Assembly: GCA_016801885.1 (NCBI GenBank)
Contig: CM028888.1
Coordinates: 16,663,170-16,727,169, forward strand
Direction: 5' to 3'
DNA length: 64,000 bases
Origin: Toxotes chatareus
Taxonomy: Eukaryota > Chordata > Actinopteri > Toxotidae
The position numbers were made by a program, and so were the translations under genes. The notes beneath the pieces were generated by a model. That model saw only the letters and a list, made by a program, of their open reading frames with translations. It had not been told where the DNA came from and did not search any database. Below, one piece after another: positions 1 to 9,830 of this stretch. Within the stretch, counting starts at the first letter, position 1; each line of letters starts with the position of its first letter.

Positions 1-1911
1 ATGTCTTTGACCTGTCATGTCCTGTGTGGAAACATCTGTTTGTTCACTCATTCATTCGGGTCTTTTCTTAAATTTGACACCAGTCTGTATCTGCTTGAGG
101 AAACATGGCTTGGATGATTAGAGGATGAAAGTGAAAACTTGTAGATGTAAACCTACTCAAATTAAAGCTCAGCACTTTAATTATTTTATTTCAAATTGAC
201 TGTGTGATCTTCTGATCGAAGGATGTAATCATCATCCTCATTAAACCTCCCAACCCTTCGCACAAACACACAAAGTCCGCTGACCTCAGCTGGGGATATT
301 TTTTGTTTGTTTAGAAACGTCAAGGTGAACCAGGGGGCGTGGGCTTTATTTAGTGTGTGTGTGTGAAATTCACCATTTAGCTATAAACTGAAAACACTGG
401 GTATTCTGAAGCAGGGAAAGTAGAAGGCCATTAAACATTTTGCTGAGGTTAATTGCTTCTCAGTTCCAACCTCTTCTGATCTGGGTTCTGATGCATTCAT
501 CTACGTACTATGTATATTTCCAGTGAGTGCATCATAATGTCATGAATATGAGAGAAACTAGAGATTTAACAACACTGGCATGTAAGAAACAGGGGTGTCA
601 GGAGCGTACGTATATTTGTCACATTCAGTTTGCTTTCTGAAGTCCCTACCAGGGTGCTGTGATGATTCTTATTTGTTGGAAAGATGAGGAGGGGGAGTGG
701 AAGGAGAGGTGTTGGACACTGTGACGCTCCACTGGCTGATGTACAGTGACAGACTGTCTGCAGTAAGAGGGGAAGGTTGCATGTTAGGCAGGTCAGCTTG
801 AAATATTCAAGTCAAGACATTGCAATCATAGACCTGAAGTCTGTACGTCTCATACAGACCGTGAGTAAGGACAAGAAACGTGTTCTTTAATTACAGTAAA
901 TGTCACAGCAAAAAAAAAAAAAAAATACCAGGGAGGTTTTTCCTTTACCTCGAAAGTGAGTTTTAGATACAAAGTGGGGATGAATGAGGGACAAACTTGT
1001 TAGCACTGGCTTCATTTTTTAATATCAGATGATAATACCTTTCTCTTTCGAAAGGGTACATGTGTTGCTAAATCCATCTCATCCAGATCCTATAGTGGGC
1101 AATTAATAATCAGCATAAATTAAATACAAAACTCACACCACTATTCCTAGTTTGGGGTTGTATTTGAATAGAGATATGGCCAGTAGGAGGAATGTCCAAT
1201 TTTAAAAATGGTCAGCAAATACTGAAAATTTTAGAAAACAATCTAAACCTAAGGTTAACTTACTTACTTGATCTAGAACTTTTGCCCATTTCATATGATC
1301 TTCATCAGTAGATGGGGTTTGCTCAGTTGTCATGTAACTATAAATGTCAACTTTCCATTATTCTCAGCACTCTCTGGATTTCTCTCCCATGCTGGCCTAA
1401 AAGTTGAGCTTCACATATCAATCTTGACCATGGAAACAGTAGTTTAGAAATGAGTCTCAACCCAACGTCCTCTTACTTCCTTGCTGAAAAAAATTATATA
1501 AACAAAAGGAAACAAGCTATGACTGATTTACACATTTTAAAGTTAAACTCATGTAATTAGTGAGTCATTTTCAACCCCATTTTATGTAAAAGTTTAAAAT
1601 AAACTGCTATGTATGCTAATGACCTAGATCTATTAAATTCAAATAGCAGATGCTGGATTTTCTGACGAACTGAAAGCTAAAGGGTATTGAAGAGGCTAGT
1701 TATTGCAAACGCAACTGTTCAAACCCTTCACATCACTGCCATCTCCTGGAACATGCGAAAATTTGCCTCTATATTCAAACTGCACAGTAGCTCCATTTGC
1801 AAAGTCATATAGTCGACAAGTTACTGAACAGAAATATGCTGAAACGAAAGTCAGGGCGTAGAACACAGACACCACGACAGACATGCTAGCACCAACTGGA
1901 AAATGAGAACT
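1..1911. other. sequence downstream of ppm1d, no gene seen
   Basis: AT-rich DNA beyond the probable end of the ppm1d transcript. I see no exon with convincing codon content, no RNA gene and no repeat that I can name. There is a short A run near 909-925. The open frames here are short, low in complexity and look like chance frames. Confidence 0.5.
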
Positions 1912-3771
1912 TTTATTACAACACACAGACACTGTATATCCAGTCACTTTCAAAGCATGTAACGTATATAGTTAGACCTGAAAACTGGCTGCAGTGAATA
2001 TGAAGCCAGACCCAAGTATTGTAATTGTCAAAACACAACACATGCTCTTTAATATCCATTACCTCTGGACACTTCACAACATACAGAGTAGATCTGAGCA
2101 TGCCAGACTCCTGAAAAACAATTACTTTGCATAATAATGTACTGTACAAACTTCTATTGCATATTGATGTACTGTACAAAAATGAACAGACTGCTCCGTA
2201 GTATAGTTGGAAAACATTAACCACGTGGGGAAGGTTAAGTATGCTGTGGTGTGAATGGTAAAATGACACTGGTGTAGAACAAAAGGTGCATGACAAATGG
2301 TTGAGGCTGGGCCACGGCCACACTTACATTGACATATCCTAGAGGATCTCACCTGTCTCGGTCCCAAACATGTAAAAACATGTGAAAAGCACCTCTGACT
2401 CGTTTGTGCTAAGGCAACCATGACACTTTTATGTAAAAATAAGGCAAACAAATCAGCTAGAACAGTAAGTGAGCTGCCATATTAACATAAATTAGAACTT
2501 TCTGTAATTTGCTATATACCATGAATCGGGCACTTACTGTATTCCATATACGTGCCTTTTTGTGTGTGGATTAAAACACAAGGTACAGATGCAAACCATA
2601 TGAAGTGGAAGACATAGTTCCAATTGTGATAGTGCCCAGTGGACACTTCAAATGAGCTGGGTTATACAAATAACATCAAGGGCAGAGCAGACTCTAATCC
2701 ACCTCCCACTGAGGTACAGGTATTAATCCCCGCTTTTACAGTACGTAGACACCCAATACAACCAATAATTTATATTTTTCCCTTCACTACTTAAACAAAT
2801 GTCCTTGTAGAAAGGCCCAAGGATTCAGATGATGAATGGAGGCGCTTGGAATGGAACAATAGGACTATCCAGTAAAGAAAAAGTATCAGTAAAGGGCCAG
2901 TTCACACAAAACAGATACCTATATGCATATGGATACATACCACTATGGTTAGTGAGTTGTATTTTTTTTTTTTTTTTTTTTTTTTGATTTGGGTGAACTG
3001 ACCCTAAGACCTCCTCACAACCTATGCATAAGATCCACCAAGCCAAGCAACAACTGTGACCATGACAGTACATAATTAGCCACCGATAAAAAAAAAAAAA
3101 GATAAAACAAGTGATACAAACTTAAAATCAATACCCGCATAATTACTTCAGACTCACACTATTACCATTACTGGGGGCTTCCATTGCAACTGAAAAATAT
3201 GAGATGACAGCTAGCCATCAATAATAGTAGCATATTTCATCCAAGAGGAAAGATCCCAAACAACTGGTCTGAGTAATTATTACCCCTCCCGCCGTAGTCA
3301 AGGACAGACTGATGCTGTTGCAGCATTCAACAAGTCAGAGCAATCTAAATTAATGAATTCATTTAATAAAAATCTTGACTGGAAGATCGCGTACGTCACA
3401 ATTCTGGTGAGTTGATGCTAGATGTCAGATTGTATTGATCCATCTTCTTCAAAATACATATTTTGGATATACTGTACATACTTATAAGTATGAAAATAGA
3501 TTGTGCAGATTGAACAAATCTAAAATTTTAACTTTAAATTTCCAAACACTAACAATTAAAGAGGTGGCTGGAAGAAGAGCAAGAGGAAAGGGTTAAAACA
3601 TCAACACGTTTGCAATCTCAAATTTCTCACATATTTACAAAAACAAAGACTTTGTATAAAAGTATACATCTAGGAATAGGCCTGTGGCACACCCGGTACG
3701 TAAGCATAAGTTGACATGATGCAAATTATCCTTCTAGTCTCAGAGCTAAAACACTTTATATAAGACAAAAT
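1912..3771 (-). other. ppm1d: probable ppm1d 3' untranslated region
   Basis: This follows the ppm1d stop codon on the minus strand. A minus-strand AATAAA hexamer lies at 1912-1917 and is my candidate poly(A) signal, which would give a 3'UTR of about 1.86 kb. The stretch has no splice-like exon structure and contains a small inverted-repeat element (2892-3008) and A/T runs at about 2961-2985 and 3089-3101. The boundary is inferred from one hexamer only; an earlier or later cleavage site is possible. Confidence 0.4.
2892..3008. mobile_element. short MITE-like inverted-repeat element
   Basis: The left end (2892-2910, AAGGGCCAGTTCACACAAA) and the right end (2988-3006, TTTGGGTGAACTGACCCTA) are imperfect reverse complements sharing the core GGNCAGTTCAC. 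Only about 117 bp separate the outer ends and there is no coding capacity. The interior has a T run of about 25. The AGTTCACCCAAA-type terminus is one I recognise from small nonautonomous elements common in fish genomes. It lies inside the probable ppm1d 3'UTR. Confidence 0.55.
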
Positions 3772-4212
3772 TCAGCACACACACAAAGCAGCGTTGTGGT
3801 GCTGTGAGAGGATACTGCGTTCCTCAGAAGAGCTTCTTTCTCTTTTCTGAGCACGAGTTTGACGGGACTGTTCACTTGGTACTTTGCCATGAGGTGTCTT
3901 CTGGGGCAAACTTTTGCTGGGGGGCCGGCCAAGCCGAGGGTGAGGACCTTCGAGTTCAGGGGGCATGTGCAGAGAGCGACGAGACCTTTTTAACGGAGGA
4001 GCAGAGGTACCACAGTCCATTTGGGTTGTCGAGTCTTGCTTTTCGAAAACATTCTCGATACCATCTGAAGGGGGCAGCGTGGCCCTCACAGAGTCAACGT
4101 CAGGTAAGAGCTGTGCGGTGGCACAGAAGGCTGCTTCATACAGCCCAAATGCCTGCTCCAGAGTTGTGGAACTTTCTCTGAATGAGGAGGGAGCATTCAC
4201 TGCATTTCCCCG
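3772..4212 (-). CDS. ppm1d: ppm1d exon 6 (C-terminal tail and stop)
   Basis: Encodes residues 428-573 and the stop codon TGA at 3772-3774. The acceptor TTTGTTTCAG precedes CGGGGAAATGCA. The tail is low-complexity and hydrophilic, with basic clusters LKRSRRS and AQKRERSSS that could serve for nuclear import, and ends ALCVC like the VCVC end of human PPM1D. In humans, truncations in this last exon stabilise the enzyme; this copy is not truncated. Confidence 0.92.
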   Translation of the reverse strand, partial: RGNAVNAPSSFRESSTTLEQAFGLYEAAFCATAQLLPDVDSVRATLPPSDGIENVFEKQDSTTQMDCGTSAPPLKRSRRSLHMPPELEGPHPRLGRPPSKSLPQKTPHGKVPSEQSRQTRAQKRERSSSEERSILSQHHNAALCVC

Positions 4213-7200
4213 CTGAAACAAAGAAAATCCAAAAATGTCATTTTATTCAAACATCTAGTGAGTACATTTAGTTACAAATAAATTACACATTTTATAAATA
4301 TGAATTAATTGAAATTCAGCCATTTTTTCATGCCAAGAATAAAGAAACACAACTTGCCATCCATCAGTCTAACATTAAAAATGAGACACACAGATGAAAG
4401 CTGTTACAAATGACTCATGGACTAAACTCATGGAAATAAACAATAGTTTAAAACAATACTGGATTAAGATATGTTCAAATGGTTTGACAGATTTTTTTAG
4501 ATGTGCTGCATGCACAAGTGATAATGTGGATTATAGAGAATGTAGGCAGTAAATATAGACATCTGACTTTAAACTGAAGAATGCTAAAGGTGGGTAAGGT
4601 TAGACACAGTCATAAAGTTCTCTGGCTTTTATCTATTCACCTTAATAATAATAATAATAAAAAACGAAATCAACAATGTTCTTCTTTGGTAGAAACCTGT
4701 AATGCTATTAGGTATTGTAAGTGGGAATAACAGTTTTATGTTGTGCATCAGTGAATAAGACCAGACAGTTTGTGTTTTTAAATAAGCAAAGCAGCCTTTT
4801 CACTGTCTCCCTCTACTGGCACCAGTGATATTATGTTGCCTTTAGCCTTTAAATTATAAAGCGAGAGGAAAGTTCAGGGCACTTGTGGTATCTTTAACTA
4901 TCAAAAATATTCAATATTTTTGAATTGTTATTGAATCACTCTGCTGAACAGTGGACAACGCATTTAAAGAAGTAAATGATCTGCAGCTCTGTTGTGGGAC
5001 TACAACACTAAGACGAATTCTAATAACATTGGACATTGAACATTGGTTTCCAAGCACATTGGACGAACCAAAATTAAAAGGATTTTTTCTTTTTTACATC
5101 CCAACAACTGAATTTTTGCCACCAGGTTTAACAAGATGAGCCTGGCTATTCACCTAGTAAGTAATTTAAGTCACTGGCTGGTCATGTTGCTGACACTTTT
5201 TTTTGTTACTGAGCAGTCACCTCACTACCACTCCAGGCATGTCCATCCCTCATGTTCTTCTCCATATATCTCATCTTCTTCATAAAACATGCCATCCTCA
5301 TGCTCCGCCTGTTGGCCCCGAAAACAAAGAGTGATTTGGTGAACCGGTGGTCCACAGATGGAAATTGTTGGTGTGACCGTTGGGGTCTATGAACCATCAT
5401 ATTTTAACAGTGAAAAGTATTAAAATGACAATAGAAAATGGGCTGGAATATATAAAGGACGATACAGTGAATAGCAAACAACAAACAAAACACACACAAA
5501 AATATTCAGTATATTTTTCCATTGTCAGTGTGGTCCTGAGGTGCTTTGCCCAGCAGTGACCGACTCTGCGTTTGGAAAATATCTGTCATTTTGCTGTATG
5601 ATTTATATGGTTCATCCTAATGAAACATTACAAATGCAACAAAGCCATGACACTGACCTTTGGGATTTCACACGTGTTATAAGGAGTTCCTGGGTATGGA
5701 ACATGGTCGATTCCAGTAGCCATGTCGACAACAATCTCATCTCGATGCATAGGGATAGGTGGTCCTTCACGCTCCTGCAGGGCCAGGACGATAACGGTTG
5801 TGTTGTCTGCGCGGAGCATGCGTTCTTTCCAAAACAGCAGCGCTGTGCATCCCAGCCGGCGGGCGCAAGACATTCCCTTTGGTCCCTTAAGAAATCAGAA
5901 CAGAAGGAGAAATAAAATTCGCGTTTTCATAAATTCTTGTTGCATTTTGTTCATTTTGCAATTGATTGAAAAAAATCATTCTATTCTGATAAACATTGGG
6001 GACATTTTATTCTATCGAAATTGAAATTGTTTAAAACATAAAACCACATATGACACTGTGTGAAGAAATGCCCCCGCCCAAAAAAAAAAAAAAAAAAATC
6101 ATACTGTGTATTACTTGTGCCATTACGTACCACCATTTTGTCGTGGCTATAACACATATTAACAGCATTCTTGGGTGGCATCATATTCCATAGCCCGTCG
6201 CTGCCGAGGATAATGTAGCGATGGCGTTTGGGGTCAAGGGTCATCACGGTGGTATCAGGCTCTGGAGAAACCACAAACTCCCCACTGTAGAAATCATAGC
6301 TCCAAAGATCACCTGTCAGCAAATAAGAAAATATATCACTTCAGGAGGAATAATGACACAAAGAAATATTAATTTCCATATATACAGTGTAATTTTTTTG
6401 GACACTAATCCTGAGGAGAACGGTACAATATTCACCCAGGGATCGGGCCACAGCCAAGAAAGGGATCTGGTCGATGACTGTACTCCTTCTCACAGGGCCG
6501 TTATGGGTCAGTCTGGGCCTCTTCCACACGACACGGTTCACCCCAGATTTCTTCATTACACTACAGCCACAAGAGCAAAACAGCAAGCTTCAATGCAATC
6601 CAAAGCTTTTAAGTCTGACAGCAATATTAAAGAAACAAGTTCAAGTAAATACCTGGCCTCCATGTCATCTTATTTGGCTATCAGCCATATTACCTTGTAA
6701 TACCATTCAAACTTGAAAAATGCCACCACAGAAGAAGTCGTCTATGAAGTCCTCTCCACCAACTCACCTGCCACCCAGTCGTTCAATCCTTTCTTTCTCT
6801 TTAGGAAGTTCAGGTTTATGGTCTTGTGTTACTTCAAGCGCCTGGAGTGTGATATCAGAATCATTTTCTTTCACTCCAACCACGACTGCTGAATCTCCTA
6901 CATGGGCGACATACATGTGAACTCCACGGATCACGATCACGCTGGCTGTGGTGCCTGATGTGCTGGGCAGACCAGTAATAGTCTTTGGCCACTCCGCTGA
7001 GAGAGAAAACATATAAACAAAAACAATTCAGGATGATTAATGGTACTCATAGATCAAAAGGTCACAGTTCAAACTATCACTACAAACAACCAGTGACGAG
7101 GGTACACTGAAGATAAGTAGAAGGTAGATGTAAGGTGGAATTACCTTTTTGAACTCATGAACTTGTCTGACTTACATGCAACACCTGTGATGACTTAAGA

Positions 7201-9473
7201 GACAGTTAAGAAGCCTTTCCATCTGTCATAGAGGTCTTACTTAACACTTCACTCAATTACACTGAAGCTTCTAATTGCATCAGGGGTTAAATAAAAGTAA
7301 AACAATTGCTATGGTTTGAAGTAAATGCACAAAGGGAAAGAAATCCAAATTAAAACAATGTGCTTCATCTAACTACAAACTCTGCTCCTATCACATAGCA
7401 CTGCATGAGGACAGATTCTGCTGGTCACTGATCGGGGTTCTGTTTCATAAAACATGATGATCACTTCACCAAGCTTACTGGAATAATTTGGGCTTATTTT
7501 TGAGAAATTCTGATTCATAAAGCAGGATTAAATAGGTTTGACCCACGTTACCATGGAAACATATCCCTGCAGAGTAGCCTCGGGCTATTCAGGCTAGGTT
7601 TTTGACTTAGCTTCACCTCACGCTTTACAAGCATTTGCATTCTACCAGAGAGATTGAAACTGTGTTTTCTAAAATAAAAAAGTAACCCCAACTGTGCCTC
7701 ACTGCTGCAGACAGCTCTTTTACACTTATCACTGGTGATCCAAAACATGCTCTCAAAGGTTCTCTTTGGGTTTGTGGTTCTGTCCATATTTAATTACCTA
7801 CATCATATCAGGTTTAATATGTGCTGCTCTGTGGCTGTGAACAGCACAGTTTGCTTTACCTCTCTCTTTTCTTCATAGTGAACTGCTGTGATCTGAGCTT
7901 CATGACTCAGGTCAGTGTATTAAAGCGATAAATTAAGAGTTCTTAAAGCCGGATTGAATTTGCGCCAAGTTGGCTATATTAGTGCCATGCAAAACTTTTA
8001 GAGACTTCAGAAGTGATCCTTATCCATCATGTGACACTATCCGGAAGGAGTCTGATCTGTCCCAAATCCATTCTGCAGCATGACAGTGACCCCAAACCTA
8101 CAGCCAGAGACATGAAAAACTATCTTTAGCTACAAGAGGAGCCCTGCAGCAGATGGTATGGGCCCTGAAGAGCCCTGATCTCCGTATCATTCAGTCAGTC
8201 CGGGATTACATGAAAAGACAAAAGGAATTAGGGCTGCAACTAATGATTCTTTTCACTGTCAATTAATCTGCCAATTATTTTCTCCATTAATTATTTTTTC
8301 AGTCTATTAATCATCAGAAAAGAGTTAAAATGCCTGTTATACAGCCACAGCCCTATCTGATATCTTCAGATGTCTTGTTTTGTCTGACGAACAGTCCAAA
8401 ACTGAAAGATATTGCATTTATTACTCTGAAAACCATCAAATCCTCATGTTTGAGAAGCTGGAAACAACAATAGAACATTTTTTTTGCTAAGAAGATGATT
8501 ATAACGCTTAGTTATCAAAATAATTTCCGATTTTTCTGTTGATAAACTAATTAATTAGTTGACTAATCACTGCAACTCTAGAGGCAACTGTGACAAGTCC
8601 TCTGAGATGCTTGGAACGACCTACCTGCCAAATATCTCGAAAAACAGTGTGCAAAGGTACTGTTTAACCTGGAGTCGACTCTGATGTACCACTGTGATAA
8701 AAACTCATCACTTGTATTGGTGGGGTCATGTCAACTCTGACCGCTGAGTCGTGGTCAGATGAGGACTCAGCGTGTTCATCTGTGATGGGGGCGAGCAGTG
8801 GGCAGGGGACCGGGCATCGGATACTGTGACACAGTCATGTGACACAGCTTTCTATCGACAAACTATTTTGAGCAATAGGCAGCGATAAATATAGACAGCA
8901 ATACATTTGAGGATAAACAAACCCAATAACGGGTGAGCTTAAGTTTGTTGACTTACGTAGCTCTTTCCACATCGCATGGTGACAGGCGATGAACCCTTTC
9001 CGAAGCGCAGCACACACTTCGCCGTGATCCTTCGACCAAAACCCCCGCTGCCTTTTCAACAAATCCCACAGATTTTCCCGTGCGAAATGTGCGGCTTCCC
9101 GGCCCCCGTGGCCGTCAAACACGGCGAAAAACGCCACAGACCTGCGAGTGTCGACAATACGCTCTGCGACTTTTTCGTCTGATACCGGCGCACTGTTGTT
9201 GCCACTGTCCTCATTTGATAGACTCTCCACCCACACTGCAGAAGCTGGACCAGATTCGGCAGCAACGTCATGCTCATGTGTCTCGTTTTCAGTCTGTTTG
9301 GTAGGTTCACTCTCCGTTTTTCCCTGTCCTCCATGTCTCTGCGACTTTGGATAATCTTCGACAGGCGACGCCGTCGGCTCGTACTCGATTCGTATCTCGA
9401 CAACATCCTCCATGTATTTCCTCCCCCCTTGCTCGGAAAATGCACTCATACGAAATATTATTGCCTCGTCCAT
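3772..9473 (-). CDS. ppm1d: ppm1d, protein phosphatase 1D (Wip1), complete six-exon gene
   Basis: This is a metal-dependent PP2C-family Ser/Thr phosphatase. In vertebrates PPM1D is a nuclear enzyme, induced by p53, that dephosphorylates p53, ATM, Chk kinases, H2AX and p38 and so ends the DNA-damage response. Exons are 9473-8957, 6996-6768, 6560-6436, 6312-6131, 5885-5658 and 4212-3772. The joined coding length is 1722 bp (573 aa; human is 605). Visible motifs are GGRKYMEDV (17-25), metal-binding DGHGG (120-124), the basic loop region KRPRLTHNGPVRRS, DGLWN (329-333) and RADNT (376-380), so all three catalytic aspartates are present (D120, D329, D378). The tail has basic KRSRR and QKRER patches (possible nuclear signals) and ends in CVC like human PPM1D. 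An in-frame TAG at 9486-9488 and a strong Kozak context (A at -3, G at +4) support the start. Residues of about 31-110 are polar and acidic and lack the proline-rich loop of mammals. Teleost a/b paralogues cannot be told apart here. Confidence 0.95.
4213..5657 (-). other. ppm1d: ppm1d intron 5
   Basis: An intron of 1445 bp with a GTCAGT donor and a TTTGTTTCAG acceptor. It contains an ATA/AAT trinucleotide run at about 4644-4662 and no named repeat. A 64-codon minus-strand frame at 5206-5400 is unlike any PPM1D sequence. I see no reason to make it an exon, because exon 5 joins exon 6 in phase without it. Confidence 0.6.
5658..5885 (-). CDS. ppm1d: ppm1d exon 5 (RADNT motif)
   Basis: Encodes residues 352-427 in phase 0 at both ends. 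The acceptor TTTCTTAAG precedes GGACCAAAG and the donor is GTCAGT (5652-5657). The product has FWKERMLRADNTTVIVLAL, which carries the last metal-binding aspartate (D378) and matches RQRMLRADNTSAIV of human. After it comes a less conserved stretch (REGPPIPMHRDEIV, VPYPGTPYNTCEIPK) that leaves the PP2C core. Confidence 0.93.
6131..6312 (-). CDS. ppm1d: ppm1d exon 4 (DGLWN motif)
   Basis: Encodes residues 291-351: GDLWSYDFYSGEFVVSPEPD, then the RYIILGSDGLWNMMPP block with the second metal-binding aspartate (D329). The acceptor GCTGACAG precedes it. The donor GTACGT at 6125-6130 leaves phase 0 after KMV. A donor three bases earlier is formally possible and would remove one valine. Confidence 0.93.
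6436..6560 (-). CDS. ppm1d: ppm1d exon 3 (basic loop)
   Basis: Encodes residues 249-290 and the first base of codon 291. The acceptor is CTGTAG and the donor GTGAAT (6430-6435). The product includes SGVNRVVWKRPRLTHNGPV and RRSTVIDQIPFLAVARSLG. The basic WKRPRLTHNGPVRRS segment matches the B-loop that in human PPM1D contributes to phosphosubstrate recognition and is close to identical here. Confidence 0.95.
6768..6996 (-). CDS. ppm1d: ppm1d exon 2
   Basis: Encodes residues 173-248 plus two bases of codon 249. The acceptor CTCTCTCAG directly precedes CGGAGTGG, and the donor is GTGAGT (6762-6767). The product contains TGLPSTSGTTASV, MYVAHVGDSAVV and VTQDHKPELPKEKERIE, which are strongly conserved PP2C core blocks (phosphate and metal site strands) seen in human PPM1D. 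Confidence 0.95.
7983..8228 (+). pseudogene. Tc1-like transposase fossil, first part
   Basis: The plus strand reads as a decayed Tc1/mariner-type transposase. Recognisable blocks are LQHDSDPKPTARDMKNYL (the usual form is QHDNDPKHT...KNYL, holding the second catalytic Asp) and, in a shifted frame, SPDLRIIQSVRDYMKRQ (usually SPDLNPIE...). A stop follows KNYL and the frame is broken before SPDL. The third catalytic residue, normally Glu, reads Gln. It therefore cannot encode active transposase. It lies antisense to ppm1d in intron 1 and continues at 8581 after an inserted element. Confidence 0.75.
8229..8580. mobile_element. nonautonomous TIR element inserted in Tc1 fossil
   Basis: The left end TAGGGCTGCAACTAATGATT and the reverse complement of the right end, TAGAGTTGCAGTGATTAGTC, are imperfect terminal inverted repeats. 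The AGGGCTGCAACTAA...GATTAAT and CTAATTAATTAGTTGACTAATC phrases are those of an abundant fish repeat with hAT-like CAGGGCTGCAAC ends. It is about 352 bp long with no coding capacity. It splits the Tc1-like sequence, so it arrived later. A clean target-site duplication is not visible. Confidence 0.7.
8581..8692 (+). pseudogene. Tc1-like transposase fossil, second part
   Basis: This continues the transposase fossil after the inserted element. The sequence GATGCTTGGAACGACCTACC then GCCAAATATCTCGAAAAACAG and TGTGCAAAGGTAC matches the usual C-terminal Tc1 segment (DAWNNLPAKYLKKLCAKV-like). It is too diverged and too short to code. Confidence 0.65.
8957..9473 (-). CDS. ppm1d: ppm1d exon 1 (start codon, DGHGG motif)
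   Basis: Encodes residues 1-172 plus one base of codon 173. It holds the N-terminal PP2C strand, the long acidic/polar insert (about 31-110) and the VAFFAVFDGHGGREAAHFA block with the first metal-binding aspartate. It ends CTAC|GTAAGT on the minus strand (donor at 8951-8956). The frame would read on into the intron for some 40 residues without similarity to PPM1D, which confirms the donor. The following exon completes the codon as Pro, giving LPEWPKT where human has LAEWPKT. Confidence 0.95.
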
Positions 9474-9830
9474 GATTGTGAACGCCTACTGGTAATTAAC
9501 TAAGCGATTAAAGAGCACATGTAGTCGCTAACCGTTGCCAGCAACCTAAATTTTTGAACCGATTTTGCCGCGATTGTGTAGCCGAAGGCTTCCTTCCTTT
9601 TTGTTTATCTTCTCCGAGACGTCCCGCTGTACGTAATGACGTCCTGTTTTTCCACCTATCAATTTAGCAACTACGTATGGGACGCTTGACTGCTACGCTG
9701 CCTTTACAGGCGTCCGAAAAGATAGGGAATGTATGCAGCGATCACGTTACAGACCACAGGAACAAAAAAAAAAAAAAAAAAACGTCAAGTAGTCTTGAAT
9801 ATGGCCCCTTCCGTGTGTCACGTGATGATA
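9474..9830 (-). promoter_or_regulatory. ppm1d: ppm1d 5'UTR and promoter region
   Basis: The DNA from exon 1 to about 9720 is richer in CpG than anything else nearby, as expected of a housekeeping promoter. A near-perfect cAMP-response element, TGACGTCC, lies at 9637-9644. A palindromic E-box, TCACGTGA, lies at 9818-9825 in a GTCACGTGAT context like USF/MITF/TFEB sites. An A run of about 18 sits at about 9765-9782. No TATA box is clear. CREB and p53 control of mammalian PPM1D is known; I did not find a good p53 site here. Confidence 0.5.

Larger units (their letters stand above)
6997..8956 (-). other. ppm1d: ppm1d intron 1 with nested transposon fossils
   Basis: An intron of 1960 bp, the largest of the gene. 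It holds a degenerate Tc1-like transposase (7983-8228 and 8581-8692) interrupted by a terminal-inverted-repeat element (8229-8580). It also holds a likely interspersed-repeat piece near 7436-7570 with the phrases ATTCATAAAGCAGGATTAAA and TACCATGGAAACATATCC, which I recognise from fish repeats but cannot name. Confidence 0.6.

Noticed and set aside
5206..5400. 64-codon minus-strand frame within ppm1d intron 5 as an extra exon
   Set aside because: Exons 5 and 6 join in phase 0 without it and it has no similarity to PPM1D.
8835..8956. Read-through of ppm1d exon 1 into intron 1 (extra 40 residues)
   Set aside because: A perfect GTAAGT donor precedes it, and the exon 2 start restores the PPM1D sequence exactly.
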